This document shows positions 1 to 8,232 of a DNA stretch of 64,000 nt, in pieces (position 1 is the first letter of the stretch; each line of letters begins with the position of its first letter). The stretch is from Lentisphaerae bacterium GWF2_57_35 (GTDB lineage Bacteria; Verrucomicrobiota; Kiritimatiellia; CAIQIC01; GWF2-57-35). The position numbers and the translations under genes are program-made. The notes under the pieces are model-generated. The model saw only the letters and a list, made by a program, of their open reading frames with translations. It was not told the origin of the DNA and did not search any database. The stretch is from contig MHBK01000027.1 of NCBI GenBank assembly GCA_001804865.1, positions 124,001 through 188,000 on the forward strand, written 5' to 3'.

Positions 1-5
1 GCGGC

Positions 6-896
6 ATGCATCTGAACTGGTTGAGCTGTTGGAGTGCCGGCATCCGGGAGCTCGAGCCTCTGCGTGGAATGAGTCTGACGTCCCTGTACTGCGACGGCAA
101 CCACATCCGCAGTTTGGAACCCCTGCAGGGCATGCCGCTCGGCACGTTGATTTGCGGCGGCAACGAAATCGAAAGCCTTGAGCCCTTGCGGGGGATGCCC
201 TTGACGGCCCTTCACTGCGCCCACAATCGCATTCGCGATCTCTCTCCCCTTAGCGGCATGCAGTTGAGTCTGTTCAGTTGTCACTACAACAAGATCAAAT
301 CGCTCCTGCCGCTGAAGGATGTCGCCTTGGGGGCGCTGATGTGCGGCGGCAACCGGCTGACCAGCCTGGAGCCTTTTGTTCAGAAGCCGCCCTACAGCTT
401 TTATTACGATGGCGATTCGCTCCCGGAAAGCGAAATCCTGCGCGCATGCGCAATCTGGAACCGCGAGCCTTCCTGCCGACATCATATCCAGCAAGCCGAG
501 GCGCTCCTGGCGCTTCGGAAGAACGATCTTCGCGCCCTGCGCGGCTTGGCCGCGGAATTCCAGGGGCATCGTTATCTTTACATGCCTACCTTCATGACGT
601 GGGAAGAGGCCCGCGACTGTTGCCGGCGCCTGGGCGGACATCTGGTCACCATCGCCAGCCGCACGGAAAACAACTTCATCGCTTCCATGATGCCCGAAGG
701 CAGTTGGTTCTGGATGGGCTTGAAGACGACGCGCAATGGCCATGAGTGGGTCACCGGAGAACCGTTCCAGTTCAGCAACTTCGTCGATTCCATCCGGGAA
801 GGACTGCTTGGGGAGAAGGTCTTTTGCAGCGGCGCCTGGTATTCGGAAGTCTATCCCGGCGTTTCCAATTGCTTCATGATCGAGTGGGATGAGTAG
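6..896 (+). CDS. Leucine-rich-repeat plus C-type-lectin-domain protein (5' end probably cut by window edge)
   Basis: The first ~130 residues hold five near-identical 21-residue leucine-rich repeats of the form LxPLxGMxLxxLxCxxNxIxx, followed by a linker. A C-type-lectin-like domain lies at about residues 185-296, with the WEEA..C...GGHLVTI opening, the WFWMGL core and a closing Cys pair ending in FMIEW. No signal peptide follows the first ATG, and the frame is still open at base 3, so the true start is probably outside the window. In planctomycetes and relatives this LRR+CTLD pair is often the C-terminal part of a Ser/Thr kinase; that this is such a C-terminus is inference. The likely role is protein or carbohydrate binding. 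The gene ends at TAG 894-896 and converges on the next gene. Confidence 0.8.
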   Translation: MHLNWLSCWSAGIRELEPLRGMSLTSLYCDGNHIRSLEPLQGMPLGTLICGGNEIESLEPLRGMPLTALHCAHNRIRDLSPLSGMQLSLFSCHYNKIKSLLPLKDVALGALMCGGNRLTSLEPFVQKPPYSFYYDGDSLPESEILRACAIWNREPSCRHHIQQAEALLALRKNDLRALRGLAAEFQGHRYLYMPTFMTWEEARDCCRRLGGHLVTIASRTENNFIASMMPEGSWFWMGLKTTRNGHEWVTGEPFQFSNFVDSIREGLLGEKVFCSGAWYSEVYPGVSNCFMIEWDE

Positions 897-920
897 GGGA
901 AGCGATGTGAAATCCGAAAA

Positions 921-1625
921 TTAGGATTTCAGATCGGATGCTCCCGCGTAGGCCACTTTGTCTTGTTCCGGTGCGGCGTCCTGAAAATCGACGATGACCT
1001 GTCGGGCGGAGAAGCCCTTGGCCAGCAGCTCCATCGTTTCTCGGGCGGAAGATTGAACCTCCGAACGCAGCCGGTGCACCAGATTGCCGGCCAGCGCTTC
1101 GGCCTGCTCGCGGGCCTCGCGTTTCAGCCGGTTGCGATCTTCCTCGTTGAAGCCGGGTCCGAAGACGTCGTTGAGCAGGTCGGGAATCAGCCACGGCAGA
1201 AAGCGCGAGCGCTGCTCGTCATAGAAGGTGATGTCCCGGATGAAGATGTCGTATTTGCAACGCGGCATTTTAAGGCGGTAGGCGCCCTGGCCCAAGTCTT
1301 CGACGACGAAGGACGAATCCCGCAGGTTGTATTGAAAGCTGATGTCGAATTCGAAGATCATCGCCATTTTCTTCGAGCTGACGACCCATTCCATGTACTT
1401 CTTGCCGAATTCACCCAGCCAGTGATCCTTGGCCGTGACGATTTCCTTGGTCAGCACCTTGAACACCGAAAGCTCGCCGATGGAGCGCAACTCCTCGATG
1501 GATACATGCACATTGGTGCGCGGTCCGCCCTTTATCAGGGATTTACGCCGCCGGCGCCACAGGACCAGGCCGATCGCCAAGGACATGGCCAAACCCATCG
1601 CAATACCGGTTAAAAAAGAGTCCAT
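921..1625 (-). CDS. DUF4230-family membrane-anchored protein
   Basis: This 234-residue protein has one N-terminal transmembrane segment (about residues 4-22) ending in a run of arginines, so the body probably faces the periplasm or is membrane attached. The soluble part is rich in charged residues and ends in a long amphipathic helix (NRLKREAREQAEALA), the pattern of DUF4230 proteins, whose function is unknown. I chose the ATG at 1625 because GAGAGG lies six bases before it; the frame stays open upstream to 1877, but that part is low-complexity and overlaps the end of the DUF2254 gene. It lies 122 bases downstream of that gene, on the same strand. Confidence 0.7.
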   Translation of the reverse strand: MDSFLTGIAMGLAMSLAIGLVLWRRRRKSLIKGGPRTNVHVSIEELRSIGELSVFKVLTKEIVTAKDHWLGEFGKKYMEWVVSSKKMAMIFEFDISFQYNLRDSSFVVEDLGQGAYRLKMPRCKYDIFIRDITFYDEQRSRFLPWLIPDLLNDVFGPGFNEEDRNRLKREAREQAEALAGNLVHRLRSEVQSSARETMELLAKGFSARQVIVDFQDAAPEQDKVAYAGASDLKS

Positions 1626-1747
1626 ATCCAGCCTCTCGATCATTGTTTGTATAACAAGTACTCGAGTGCGACCAAAAATGCACAGAAAAAAACATGAAGA
1701 GACCAGAGAAAAATCTGTTTTGAGCGCGCCTTTGCTTTGTCGGATAA

Positions 1748-3073
1748 CTATCGTTCGATCGCGGCAATCAAAGCTTGGTATCGGGCTTTCAAGTCTTCCA
1801 GGTCTCCTGGCTGCATAGGCATGGCGACCGAGCTTTGAAAAGTCATTTCGCCCTGTTGCCGGATGGACTGGAGGCACTCCTTATTCTGGGTTGACAAGGC
1901 AATGACATTCAAGCACTCGAGAAGGCGTATGGATACGGAGGACATCCGAGTTGAAGCTTGTCTGATTTGCTCGAATGCAGCGCGAAGCATGTTGTCGGTT
2001 GCGATGGGCGCGACGATGAGCCTGAGGGTCCCTTGCCGGTTGCAGCGGTACTTGGAAATGGCAGGCTGGCGGACAATCCAACATAAAAGCCCACACAACC
2101 TGTCCAGGCAACCGATCGCGGTGAAGGGATCGTTAATGCCGGGCGATAGGGCTCGGACCGCTATTTCCACCAGTTGATAAATTCCATATTCCGGGTCTTG
2201 TTCGGAGGTGCGTTCTTTTCCGATGACAAAGCAGTGTTGGATCTCTTCTTTAAGACGGGGCGCGATGTGGAATCCGGGCGGAAGCACGGCAAGATCGAAT
2301 CCTTCCACCACAAAATGTCCCGGTCTCAGGACCAGCTTAACAACGGTATTTTCGCGGTCGGCCGCTTCGATGAGATCGGCTTCGTCAATCGCTTGTATAT
2401 ATCCGGTGCTGTGGGCCGGAACAGGCGAGCCCTCTTTCCGATTGAATTCTTCGAGTCTGGCGTCGGACTCGGAGCCTATTTTTGAACCCGCGCTCCTTCG
2501 CGGGGAAAAAAAGTTTTTCATGCTTTCGTCCAATTCGATGGCCACGACATTGATTACATGTTCCGCTCGGATGGAGGTGGACATGTGGTGGATAAAATAT
2601 ATCAGCACGCCCATGCACAACACGGCGGCCATAAGGGCAAAGGCTGCCGAAACGGAGGGGATAAAATTTTCGTTTTCCAATCTCTGACTGTTGCCCATCG
2701 CCGTCAGGCAAAAGAGAAACGTGGAGATAAATGTTCCCAAGACAAGCTGATTGCCTGGATCGCGCATGAAATTCGTCAATAAACGGGGGCCGAATTGGGT
2801 TGAGGCGAGCGATAAGGCCACCATGGTTACCGAGAAAATCACGCCGGCAATGGTGATGGTTGAGCTGGCTACGGTCGATAACAAGGTGAGCGCTCCTTTG
2901 TACCCCCCTTTGTAGAGCAAGGACTGGAGCCAGCCCGAACTTGTGACGTTGACTCGAATATCGAGATGACCCGAGTACATGGCCAGCCCGATCGCGGCAA
3001 GGCTCATGCAAGCAGGGATGAACCAGAAACTGGCTTTCAGACGTTCCTTGACATGTTGCACGAGAGCTTTCAC
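1748..3073 (-). CDS. DUF2254-family integral membrane protein
   Basis: The 441-residue protein has about four transmembrane helices in the first 165 residues (around 17-35, 60-85, 105-125 and 138-160), then a soluble region containing the family's PGINDPFTA segment and a long C-terminal helical part. This matches DUF2254, a widespread predicted membrane protein of unknown function sometimes compared with ion channels. The start is GTG directly abutting the TGA stop of the upstream baeRF gene (TGA-GTG, no gap), so the two are almost certainly translationally coupled. Confidence 0.85.
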   Translation of the reverse strand: MKALVQHVKERLKASFWFIPACMSLAAIGLAMYSGHLDIRVNVTSSGWLQSLLYKGGYKGALTLLSTVASSTITIAGVIFSVTMVALSLASTQFGPRLLTNFMRDPGNQLVLGTFISTFLFCLTAMGNSQRLENENFIPSVSAAFALMAAVLCMGVLIYFIHHMSTSIRAEHVINVVAIELDESMKNFFSPRRSAGSKIGSESDARLEEFNRKEGSPVPAHSTGYIQAIDEADLIEAADRENTVVKLVLRPGHFVVEGFDLAVLPPGFHIAPRLKEEIQHCFVIGKERTSEQDPEYGIYQLVEIAVRALSPGINDPFTAIGCLDRLCGLLCWIVRQPAISKYRCNRQGTLRLIVAPIATDNMLRAAFEQIRQASTRMSSVSIRLLECLNVIALSTQNKECLQSIRQQGEMTFQSSVAMPMQPGDLEDLKARYQALIAAIER

Positions 3074-4252
3074 TCAATACCTCAAGATGGCCACCGCCAG
3101 CGAGGCCGGCTTCGCCGGCAGATCGGATCGGGGCACGGCAAAAGCCTGGCCCCCCTGGTTAAGAGTCTTTATCGTAGCGAGGTTCAGCAGTTCGCTGTCT
3201 CCAGGTTTCGGCTCGTCATGAAGCTCTATCGGGAAATCGAGATCCTCCTTCAATCGACCCCATTTTTGTACATTGTCGGCGATGAAAAGGATGTCCACCC
3301 GGCCCTGCGCAATGTGCCGAAAGATTTCTTCGAGCCCGTAGATGGTTTTGCCGGCGCCCTTTCCTCGCATGATTTTGGCGGCGGCTTCCTTTTCCTCTGC
3401 CTTGAAGATGGGCTCCATGATGGTGCAGGCTTTGCGATGGAGTTCTCCTTTTGCGAAATCTCGCGGATTTCCCTCGATGCCGGCGGCCAGGATATGCGGA
3501 TAACGAGTGTGTTGCCGGAAGCGACTCAATATATTTTCGACGCCGGCCAGGACCAAGGGCTCTCTTGCGCCTTTCAGATGCTCGTCGAGCCGTTCAGCCA
3601 ATCGTAAACAGAACCGGTCGGTCCATTCCTGTCGCTCATTCGGTCCTCCTTGGCCGTGAAATATGGCCGCTCGCCGGTTGGGCTCGGAGGATTCGCCGGT
3701 TCCCGTATGAAATTGAAGCGATTCCTCGGGATTTTCATAGGGAAGGGCCTCTGCGAGGCTGCGGGGAAGTTCTTCAGGCGTGACTTCTCGGAAATCGCTG
3801 CGCGAGCCGTGGAATAACTTGATCTCGTTTTGCGTGAATTCCAACACGTAAAAAGCGCGATCCGAGGTGATGGCCGGCAAAAGGGGCGTTATGTAAAATT
3901 CCGGCGCTACGACGCAGACGTGTCGAATTTCGATGGGAATCGTACGAATCAGGCTGATGTCCTGGGCGGCAAATAAACAAAGCGCATTTCCGGTATCGGT
4001 TTGGGTAAGGGCTCGCATATCCAACGTTTGAAGCGGCGCCAGCAGCGAATCTACTTCAGCCGCTCGCAATCCATAAGCGGACAAAGCCGCGTGGGCGTCG
4101 TTGACCAGGTTTTTGTGAACGATCTTGTTGTCTTGAACTTGCGGCCATCCATAATGAAGAGGCAGGTAGACGGAGAGCGATGTCGCTGCCTTTCTATCCG
4201 CCAGGATCGCCAGATCGCTATGGCTCAGCATATCGATGGTTTCGGCTTTCAT
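3074..4252 (-). CDS. baeRF-type (eRF1-like) protein
   Basis: This 392-residue soluble protein belongs by pattern to the bacterial archaeo-eukaryotic release factor (baeRF) group. It has an N-terminal region with a SVYLPLH motif, a central domain containing FYVLEFTQNEIKLFHGSR, and a C-terminal pelota/eRF1-like domain with VLAGVENILSRFR and GRVDILFIADN. Such proteins are thought to act on ribosomes or in stress hibernation, but no biochemical role is established for this subgroup. The start at 4252 is backed by AGGAGG five bases upstream. It is the first gene of a two-gene unit with DUF2254. Confidence 0.75.
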   Translation of the reverse strand: MKAETIDMLSHSDLAILADRKAATSLSVYLPLHYGWPQVQDNKIVHKNLVNDAHAALSAYGLRAAEVDSLLAPLQTLDMRALTQTDTGNALCLFAAQDISLIRTIPIEIRHVCVVAPEFYITPLLPAITSDRAFYVLEFTQNEIKLFHGSRSDFREVTPEELPRSLAEALPYENPEESLQFHTGTGESSEPNRRAAIFHGQGGPNERQEWTDRFCLRLAERLDEHLKGAREPLVLAGVENILSRFRQHTRYPHILAAGIEGNPRDFAKGELHRKACTIMEPIFKAEEKEAAAKIMRGKGAGKTIYGLEEIFRHIAQGRVDILFIADNVQKWGRLKEDLDFPIELHDEPKPGDSELLNLATIKTLNQGGQAFAVPRSDLPAKPASLAVAILRY

Positions 4253-4543
4253 GCTTTCCTCCTAACGGTTCGATCATGAAGTCTCGTGTATGGCTAACGA
4301 AAGATAGGCGTTGCATGGCTAGCCTACACTCGGGCAATTGCTTAGATCGGACCGCTAAAACACGCAGAACGGACGTCTGACGTTCACGAGCAGGCGCCTT
4401 CCGACGCCTCAGATCCGATGACGCCGTCATAAAACCGAAAAATCGTGGCAAAATAAGGTTGATCAAAGCGTTTTTGCCATGTAGTTTACGGCGTTTCATG
4501 TTTTAGCAAGCAAACCTGACGCAGGTCAGAGGGAGATGATACT

Positions 4544-4738
4544 ATGTCGATGAACGCCAGAAATAATAATACGACGCGGCCGCGCAAGAGCGGCGCCGCG
4601 AAGAATCGTCGTCAATTGGAACATCGCCGCCGTTTGGTGGCCTTGGGCGTGCCGGAAGCGAAGGTTCGCAGCCTGGATGCCAAGATGATCCGTTCGATGA
4701 TTCACGATCCGCGCAAGATCAAGGTATACTTTAAATAG
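4544..4738 (+). CDS. Small basic protein of unknown function
   Basis: This 64-residue, strongly basic protein (about 19 Arg/Lys, three acidic residues) carries an N-terminal Asn/Thr/Arg-rich tail and a predicted helical core (KNRRQLEHRRRLVALG...), ending in IKVYFK. A GGGAGA sequence nine to ten bases before the ATG supports the start. I recognise no family. The charge and the disordered tail suggest binding to RNA, the ribosome or DNA, but that is only inference. It stands alone in front of the srkA-like gene, after about 290 bases without a convincing gene (4253-4543). Confidence 0.6.
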   Translation: MSMNARNNNTTRPRKSGAAKNRRQLEHRRRLVALGVPEAKVRSLDAKMIRSMIHDPRKIKVYFK

Positions 4739-4804
4739 GCCGCGCCGGGCTGGTTTCCGGGTTTCCCGGAAACCGGTTCGATGGGGTTACATAGGGGTGG
4801 CGCG

Positions 4805-5797
4805 ATGAAGAACGACTCAGAAGACGCGCTGCCGGATTTTTCCCACCTCACGCCAGATGTGGTCCTTAATCTGGTCGAAGAGACCCTCGGACGCCGATGC
4901 TCGAATCTGTGCCGCTCCCTGACCAGCTATATCAACCGGGTCTATGAGGTTGAGTTGGAAGAGGGCGGTTGGGTGATTGCCAAGTTTTACCGGCCGGGTC
5001 GCTGGAGCCGGGAAGCTTTGCAGGACGAGCAGGATTTTCTGGCCGAACTCCATGAACGGGAAATTCCCGTGGTGGCGCCGATGCCGAGTTCTGCCGGCAA
5101 GACGTTAAACGATTATCATGGCATCTATTTCGCCTTGTTCCCCAAAAAGGGCGGGCGCATTTGCGACGAGCCGAATCCCCAACAGTGGCTGGAACTCGGA
5201 CGCCTGCTGGCCCGTATGCATGGGGTGGGGGCGCTTCATCCGCCGCGGGAGCGCATCCGGATTCATCCGCAGATTTCGACGAAGCAGCATCTGGAATACA
5301 CGCTGCTCTCCGATTTTGTCGTGCCCGGACTTCAAGAGCGCTATGAAACCGCCGTGCGGGCGGTGACGGATCTGATTGCACCGCTTTTCGACGGAGTCGA
5401 AAACATCCGGATTCATGGAGATTGCCACTTCGGCAACATCCTGCAACGGCCGGGTGAACCCTTCCATCTGATCGATTTTGACGACATGGCTGCCGGCCCC
5501 GCGGTGCAGGATCTTTGGATGCTGCTTCCCGGGCACTTGCGGCAGTCGCAGGTGGAAATGGATTTGCTGCTCGAAGGCTACGAGACTTTTCAGACCTTCA
5601 ATCCCAAGTGGCTGCAATTGATCGAACCGCTGCGCGCCATGCGGTTTATTCACTTCACCGCCTGGTGCGCCCGCCAGAAGCGCGACGGCGGCTTCGCCCG
5701 CCTGGCCCCCGGTTGGGGCACGGAAGCCTACTGGCAGCAGGAGATCCACGACCTGGAGCAACAGCGCCAGGAAATCATCGACGCGCTGGAAGGATAA
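4805..5797 (+). CDS. srkA: SrkA/YihE-like protein kinase (stress response kinase)
   Basis: The 330-residue protein has the choline-kinase-type fold of the SrkA (RdoA/YihE) family: a P-loop-like strand and lysine (WVIAKFYRPGRWS), the catalytic loop HGDCHFGNIL at about residue 202 and the metal-binding IDFDD at about 222. Escherichia coli SrkA phosphorylates proteins on Ser/Thr and counteracts stress-induced death, partly by opposing MazEF; the substrate here is unknown. The ATG at 4805 follows AGGGG by seven bases, so I prefer it to the ATG at 4781. The length matches the family (about 330). Confidence 0.85.
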   Translation: MKNDSEDALPDFSHLTPDVVLNLVEETLGRRCSNLCRSLTSYINRVYEVELEEGGWVIAKFYRPGRWSREALQDEQDFLAELHEREIPVVAPMPSSAGKTLNDYHGIYFALFPKKGGRICDEPNPQQWLELGRLLARMHGVGALHPPRERIRIHPQISTKQHLEYTLLSDFVVPGLQERYETAVRAVTDLIAPLFDGVENIRIHGDCHFGNILQRPGEPFHLIDFDDMAAGPAVQDLWMLLPGHLRQSQVEMDLLLEGYETFQTFNPKWLQLIEPLRAMRFIHFTAWCARQKRDGGFARLAPGWGTEAYWQQEIHDLEQQRQEIIDALEG

Positions 5798-5829
5798 GGA
5801 TGGGGTCCTGCGATATAGCCCTGAGTACA

Positions 5830-5864
5830 TGACTGACTACTGTTTACTGACAACTGATTACTGC
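5830..5864 (-). repeat. Heptamer repeat array, upstream copy (5 units, inverted relative to the downstream array)
   Basis: Read on the minus strand, the segment is five units of the form (T/G/A)CAGTNN at an exact 7-bp period. It contains an 18-base core that recurs, on the plus strand, in the downstream array at 6502-6550. The two arrays therefore form inverted repeats around the exonuclease gene. Confidence 0.85.
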
Positions 5865-5872
5865 TTATAAAA

Positions 5873-6529
5873 ATGACTTCCCCCTTAAAAAGCCACATTA
5901 CGCGCGACGAAATCAATGCCTTGCCGTTGGTCAAATACTCCGGGCCCATCCGGCTGATTTCCTCCGACCAGGAAATGCAGGAGGTGCTGCCGGCTATCCT
6001 GAGCGAAAACATTCTGGGTTTCGATACCGAGACGCGGGCGTGTTTCACCAAAGGGGAATCCTATCCTCCCGCCCTGGTTCAGTTGGCTGGAGCTTCGATG
6101 GTTTACGTGATTCAGTTGAGCCGATTGAAAGACTTGAGCTGGTTTTCCAGGATTTTTTCCAACGACGCCATTCTTAAAGCCGGGGTTAGCCTCGCTTACG
6201 ACATCCGAAAACTTCGCGAGATGCATGATTTCGAACCCGCCGGCTTTGTGGAGTTGGCCGGCTTGGCCGGTCGCGCCGGGATTAAGAACAACGGCTTGCG
6301 GGGCCTGTCCGCCTTGGTCCTGGGTTTTCGCATTACCAAAGGCGCCCAACGTTCCGATTGGAGCCGCCCCACGTTGAGTTCGGCCCAGCTTCTGTACGCC
6401 GCCACCGATGCCTGGGCGAGCCGCGCGCTATACTTGAAGTTGTCCTCCTGGGTTCAATTGGAAGTGCAAATGGACGAAGAGCTGGGTACGGTATGCGGTG
6501 AGCAGTTATCAGTGAGCAGTGATCAGTAA
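5873..6529 (+). CDS. Ribonuclease D-like DEDDy 3'-5' exonuclease
   Basis: This 218-residue single-domain nuclease shows the DEDDy motifs: Exo I GFDTETR (about residue 49), Exo II in LAYDIRKL (about 109) and Exo III YAATD (about 178). RNase D enzymes trim the 3' ends of tRNA and other stable RNAs with two metal ions. The HRDC domain of full RNase D is absent, so this is a short RNase D-like form. The last nine residues before the TAA are encoded by a heptamer repeat array, so the repeat has become the gene's 3' end. No good Shine-Dalgarno is visible, because the upstream heptamer array occupies that place. Confidence 0.85.
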   Translation: MTSPLKSHITRDEINALPLVKYSGPIRLISSDQEMQEVLPAILSENILGFDTETRACFTKGESYPPALVQLAGASMVYVIQLSRLKDLSWFSRIFSNDAILKAGVSLAYDIRKLREMHDFEPAGFVELAGLAGRAGIKNNGLRGLSALVLGFRITKGAQRSDWSRPTLSSAQLLYAATDAWASRALYLKLSSWVQLEVQMDEELGTVCGEQLSVSSDQ

Positions 6530-6550
6530 TCAGTTGTCAGTGATCAGTGA
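6502..6550 (+). repeat. Heptamer repeat array, downstream copy (7 units)
   Basis: There are seven contiguous 7-mers of the form (G/T)CAGTNN. The array begins inside the exonuclease gene, supplies its last codons and stop, and ends 30 bases before the cardiolipin synthase start. It shares an 18-base core in inverted orientation with 5830-5864. Confidence 0.9.
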
Positions 6551-6580
6551 ACCGTGGCCTTTAATTGACGGGAGAAACGA

Positions 6581-8098
6581 ATGCTTTCAGCCGATGGGTT
6601 GCTTGTACTCGGCCTTGTAGTGGAGGGGTCCTGGCTCTCCGCGGGTTCGCTCCTGCACTTGCTTCTTTTTTTGTCGGTGTGTCTGCATTGCCTGCGCTAT
6701 CGGCGCGATGCCGACTCGACGCTTCTTTGGATCGTCATCTCCTGGTCTTTGCCTTTTGTCGGGCCGGCATTGTACGCCGCCTTCGGCGTCTACCGCGTGC
6801 AGCGAAAAGGCTGGCAAAAGGAATGCTCCAACCGCGAATTGCTGTCCGCCCGTCAGACTCACGCCTCGGAAATCCTGCCGTTGTCTTATTGGCAGGGCTT
6901 GCACGATGCCGTTGCCGGCGAGCCCTCCAGTTCCCTGGCCCGTGAGTTGAATCGCGTCATGGATCCCTTGCTGCCCGATTACCCGCTGCTCGGCGGCAAC
7001 GACGTGCAGCCCCTGGTCACCGGCGACGAGGCCTACCCGCTGATGCTGGATTCGATCCGTTCGGCGCAACACCATGTGCATTTGCAGTCCTTCATCATCG
7101 GCAACGATCGCGTGGGCCGGCAGTTTCTGGAACTGCTGGCGGAAAAAGCCGGCGAGGGGGTTGCCATCCGCCTGCTCTACGATTCGTTCGGCTCGACGCA
7201 TGCCTTTTTCGGCGGGCTTTTCAGGAAGTATCGAGGGATTAAAAACTTTCAACTGTGCGGCTGGACGCAAGCCAATCTCTTCAAGCGGCAGTTCCAATTC
7301 AATTTGCGCAATCATCGGAAGCTGTTGGTGGTGGATGGACGATCGGCCTTTGCCGGGGGCGTCAATCTCAGCGAATCGGAAATGACGCATGACGGCGCCC
7401 CGGCCATTCGCGATTATCATTTTGCCATCCGGGGACCGATTGTTCGGGAGCTGCAATACTCCTTCATGCGCGATTGGTACTACATGACCGACGAGAATCC
7501 TGAGGCGCTCCTGCAGGCCGATCATTTTCCCGTCATCGCGCCGCAAGGTACGGCCTACATGCGTCTGGTGAACGGCGGGCCTTCCTCGGAAATGGAAACC
7601 ATTGCCGACGTTCTGTTCACCTGCATCGCCATGGCGCGAAAGCAACTGCTGGCCGTTACGCCGTATTTTGTGCCCACGGTAGATATCCTGCGCGCCTTGC
7701 GCGTGGCCGCCCTGCGCGGGGTGGACGTGCGGCTGGTGGTTCCCAAGGAAAATAATCATTTCTATGCCGGGCTTGCGGGAAAAGCCCTCTACGAAGAACT
7801 GCTCACGGCCGGCGTCCACATTTTCGAGCGGCAGCCGCCGTTCATTCATTCCAAGGCCTTGATCGTCGACGACGTCACGGCCCTGGCGGGCACCGCCAAT
7901 CTCGACGTGCGCAGCTTGCGCCTGAACTACGAAACCAATCTGGTGATTCACGACGACGTGCTGGTCAATCGGCTGAAAGGCATCATCCTCGGCGAAATCG
8001 CCCTCAGCACGGAATTGAACCTGCACGAATGGCGGCAGCGCTCCAAAGGCCGGCGTTTGATGGAGAATTTCTGCAGCCTGCTGACCCCGATTCTATGA
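6581..8098 (+). CDS. cls: Cardiolipin synthase (phospholipase D superfamily)
   Basis: The 505-residue protein has two N-terminal transmembrane segments (about residues 5-40 and 48-68) and two PLD domains, each with an HKD motif: NHRKLLVVDG..AFAGG at about 243 and HSKALIVDD..ALAGTAN at about 421. These are the catalytic motifs of bacterial cardiolipin synthases, which join two phosphatidylglycerol molecules at the inner membrane. The length is normal for ClsA-type enzymes. GGGAG six bases before the ATG supports the start. A DUF2225 gene converges on it, with a palindromic repeat in the gap. Confidence 0.92.
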   Translation: MLSADGLLVLGLVVEGSWLSAGSLLHLLLFLSVCLHCLRYRRDADSTLLWIVISWSLPFVGPALYAAFGVYRVQRKGWQKECSNRELLSARQTHASEILPLSYWQGLHDAVAGEPSSSLARELNRVMDPLLPDYPLLGGNDVQPLVTGDEAYPLMLDSIRSAQHHVHLQSFIIGNDRVGRQFLELLAEKAGEGVAIRLLYDSFGSTHAFFGGLFRKYRGIKNFQLCGWTQANLFKRQFQFNLRNHRKLLVVDGRSAFAGGVNLSESEMTHDGAPAIRDYHFAIRGPIVRELQYSFMRDWYYMTDENPEALLQADHFPVIAPQGTAYMRLVNGGPSSEMETIADVLFTCIAMARKQLLAVTPYFVPTVDILRALRVAALRGVDVRLVVPKENNHFYAGLAGKALYEELLTAGVHIFERQPPFIHSKALIVDDVTALAGTANLDVRSLRLNYETNLVIHDDVLVNRLKGIILGEIALSTELNLHEWRQRSKGRRLMENFCSLLTPIL

Positions 8099-8161
8099 TC
8101 TTCTTCCGCCGGTTCTGGGCGCATCTTGACGGCGGCAAATTTGCGTCGCGCTTGGGGGGAA

Positions 8162-8189
8162 GACCACCGGCTTACGCCGGCGGCTACGT
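8162..8189 (+). repeat. Dispersed palindromic repeat, copy 1 (half-unit)
   Basis: GACCACCGGCTTACGCCGGC... continues into CGGCTACGT. The same sequence or its complete palindrome recurs at 20916-20949, 24756-24812 and 58169-58192. It sits in the convergent gap between cls and the DUF2225 gene. The unit contains the small hairpin CCGGC-TTAC-GCCGG. Confidence 0.85.
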
Positions 8190-8232
8190 GATCGGCTCGG
8201 AGAAGATGGGGCTGCTCTGCACAGACGTGCAG

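Noticed and set aside
4218..4499. 93-codon minus-strand frame before the small basic protein
   Set aside because: It overlaps the baeRF start and its AGGAGG, and its composition is not protein-like.
5830..6550. Heptamer arrays as a CRISPR or an integron
   Set aside because: The units are contiguous 7-mers without spacers; there is no integrase or attC-like structure.
6587..8026. 479-codon minus-strand frame within cls
   Set aside because: It is antisense to an unmistakable cardiolipin synthase with both HKD motifs.
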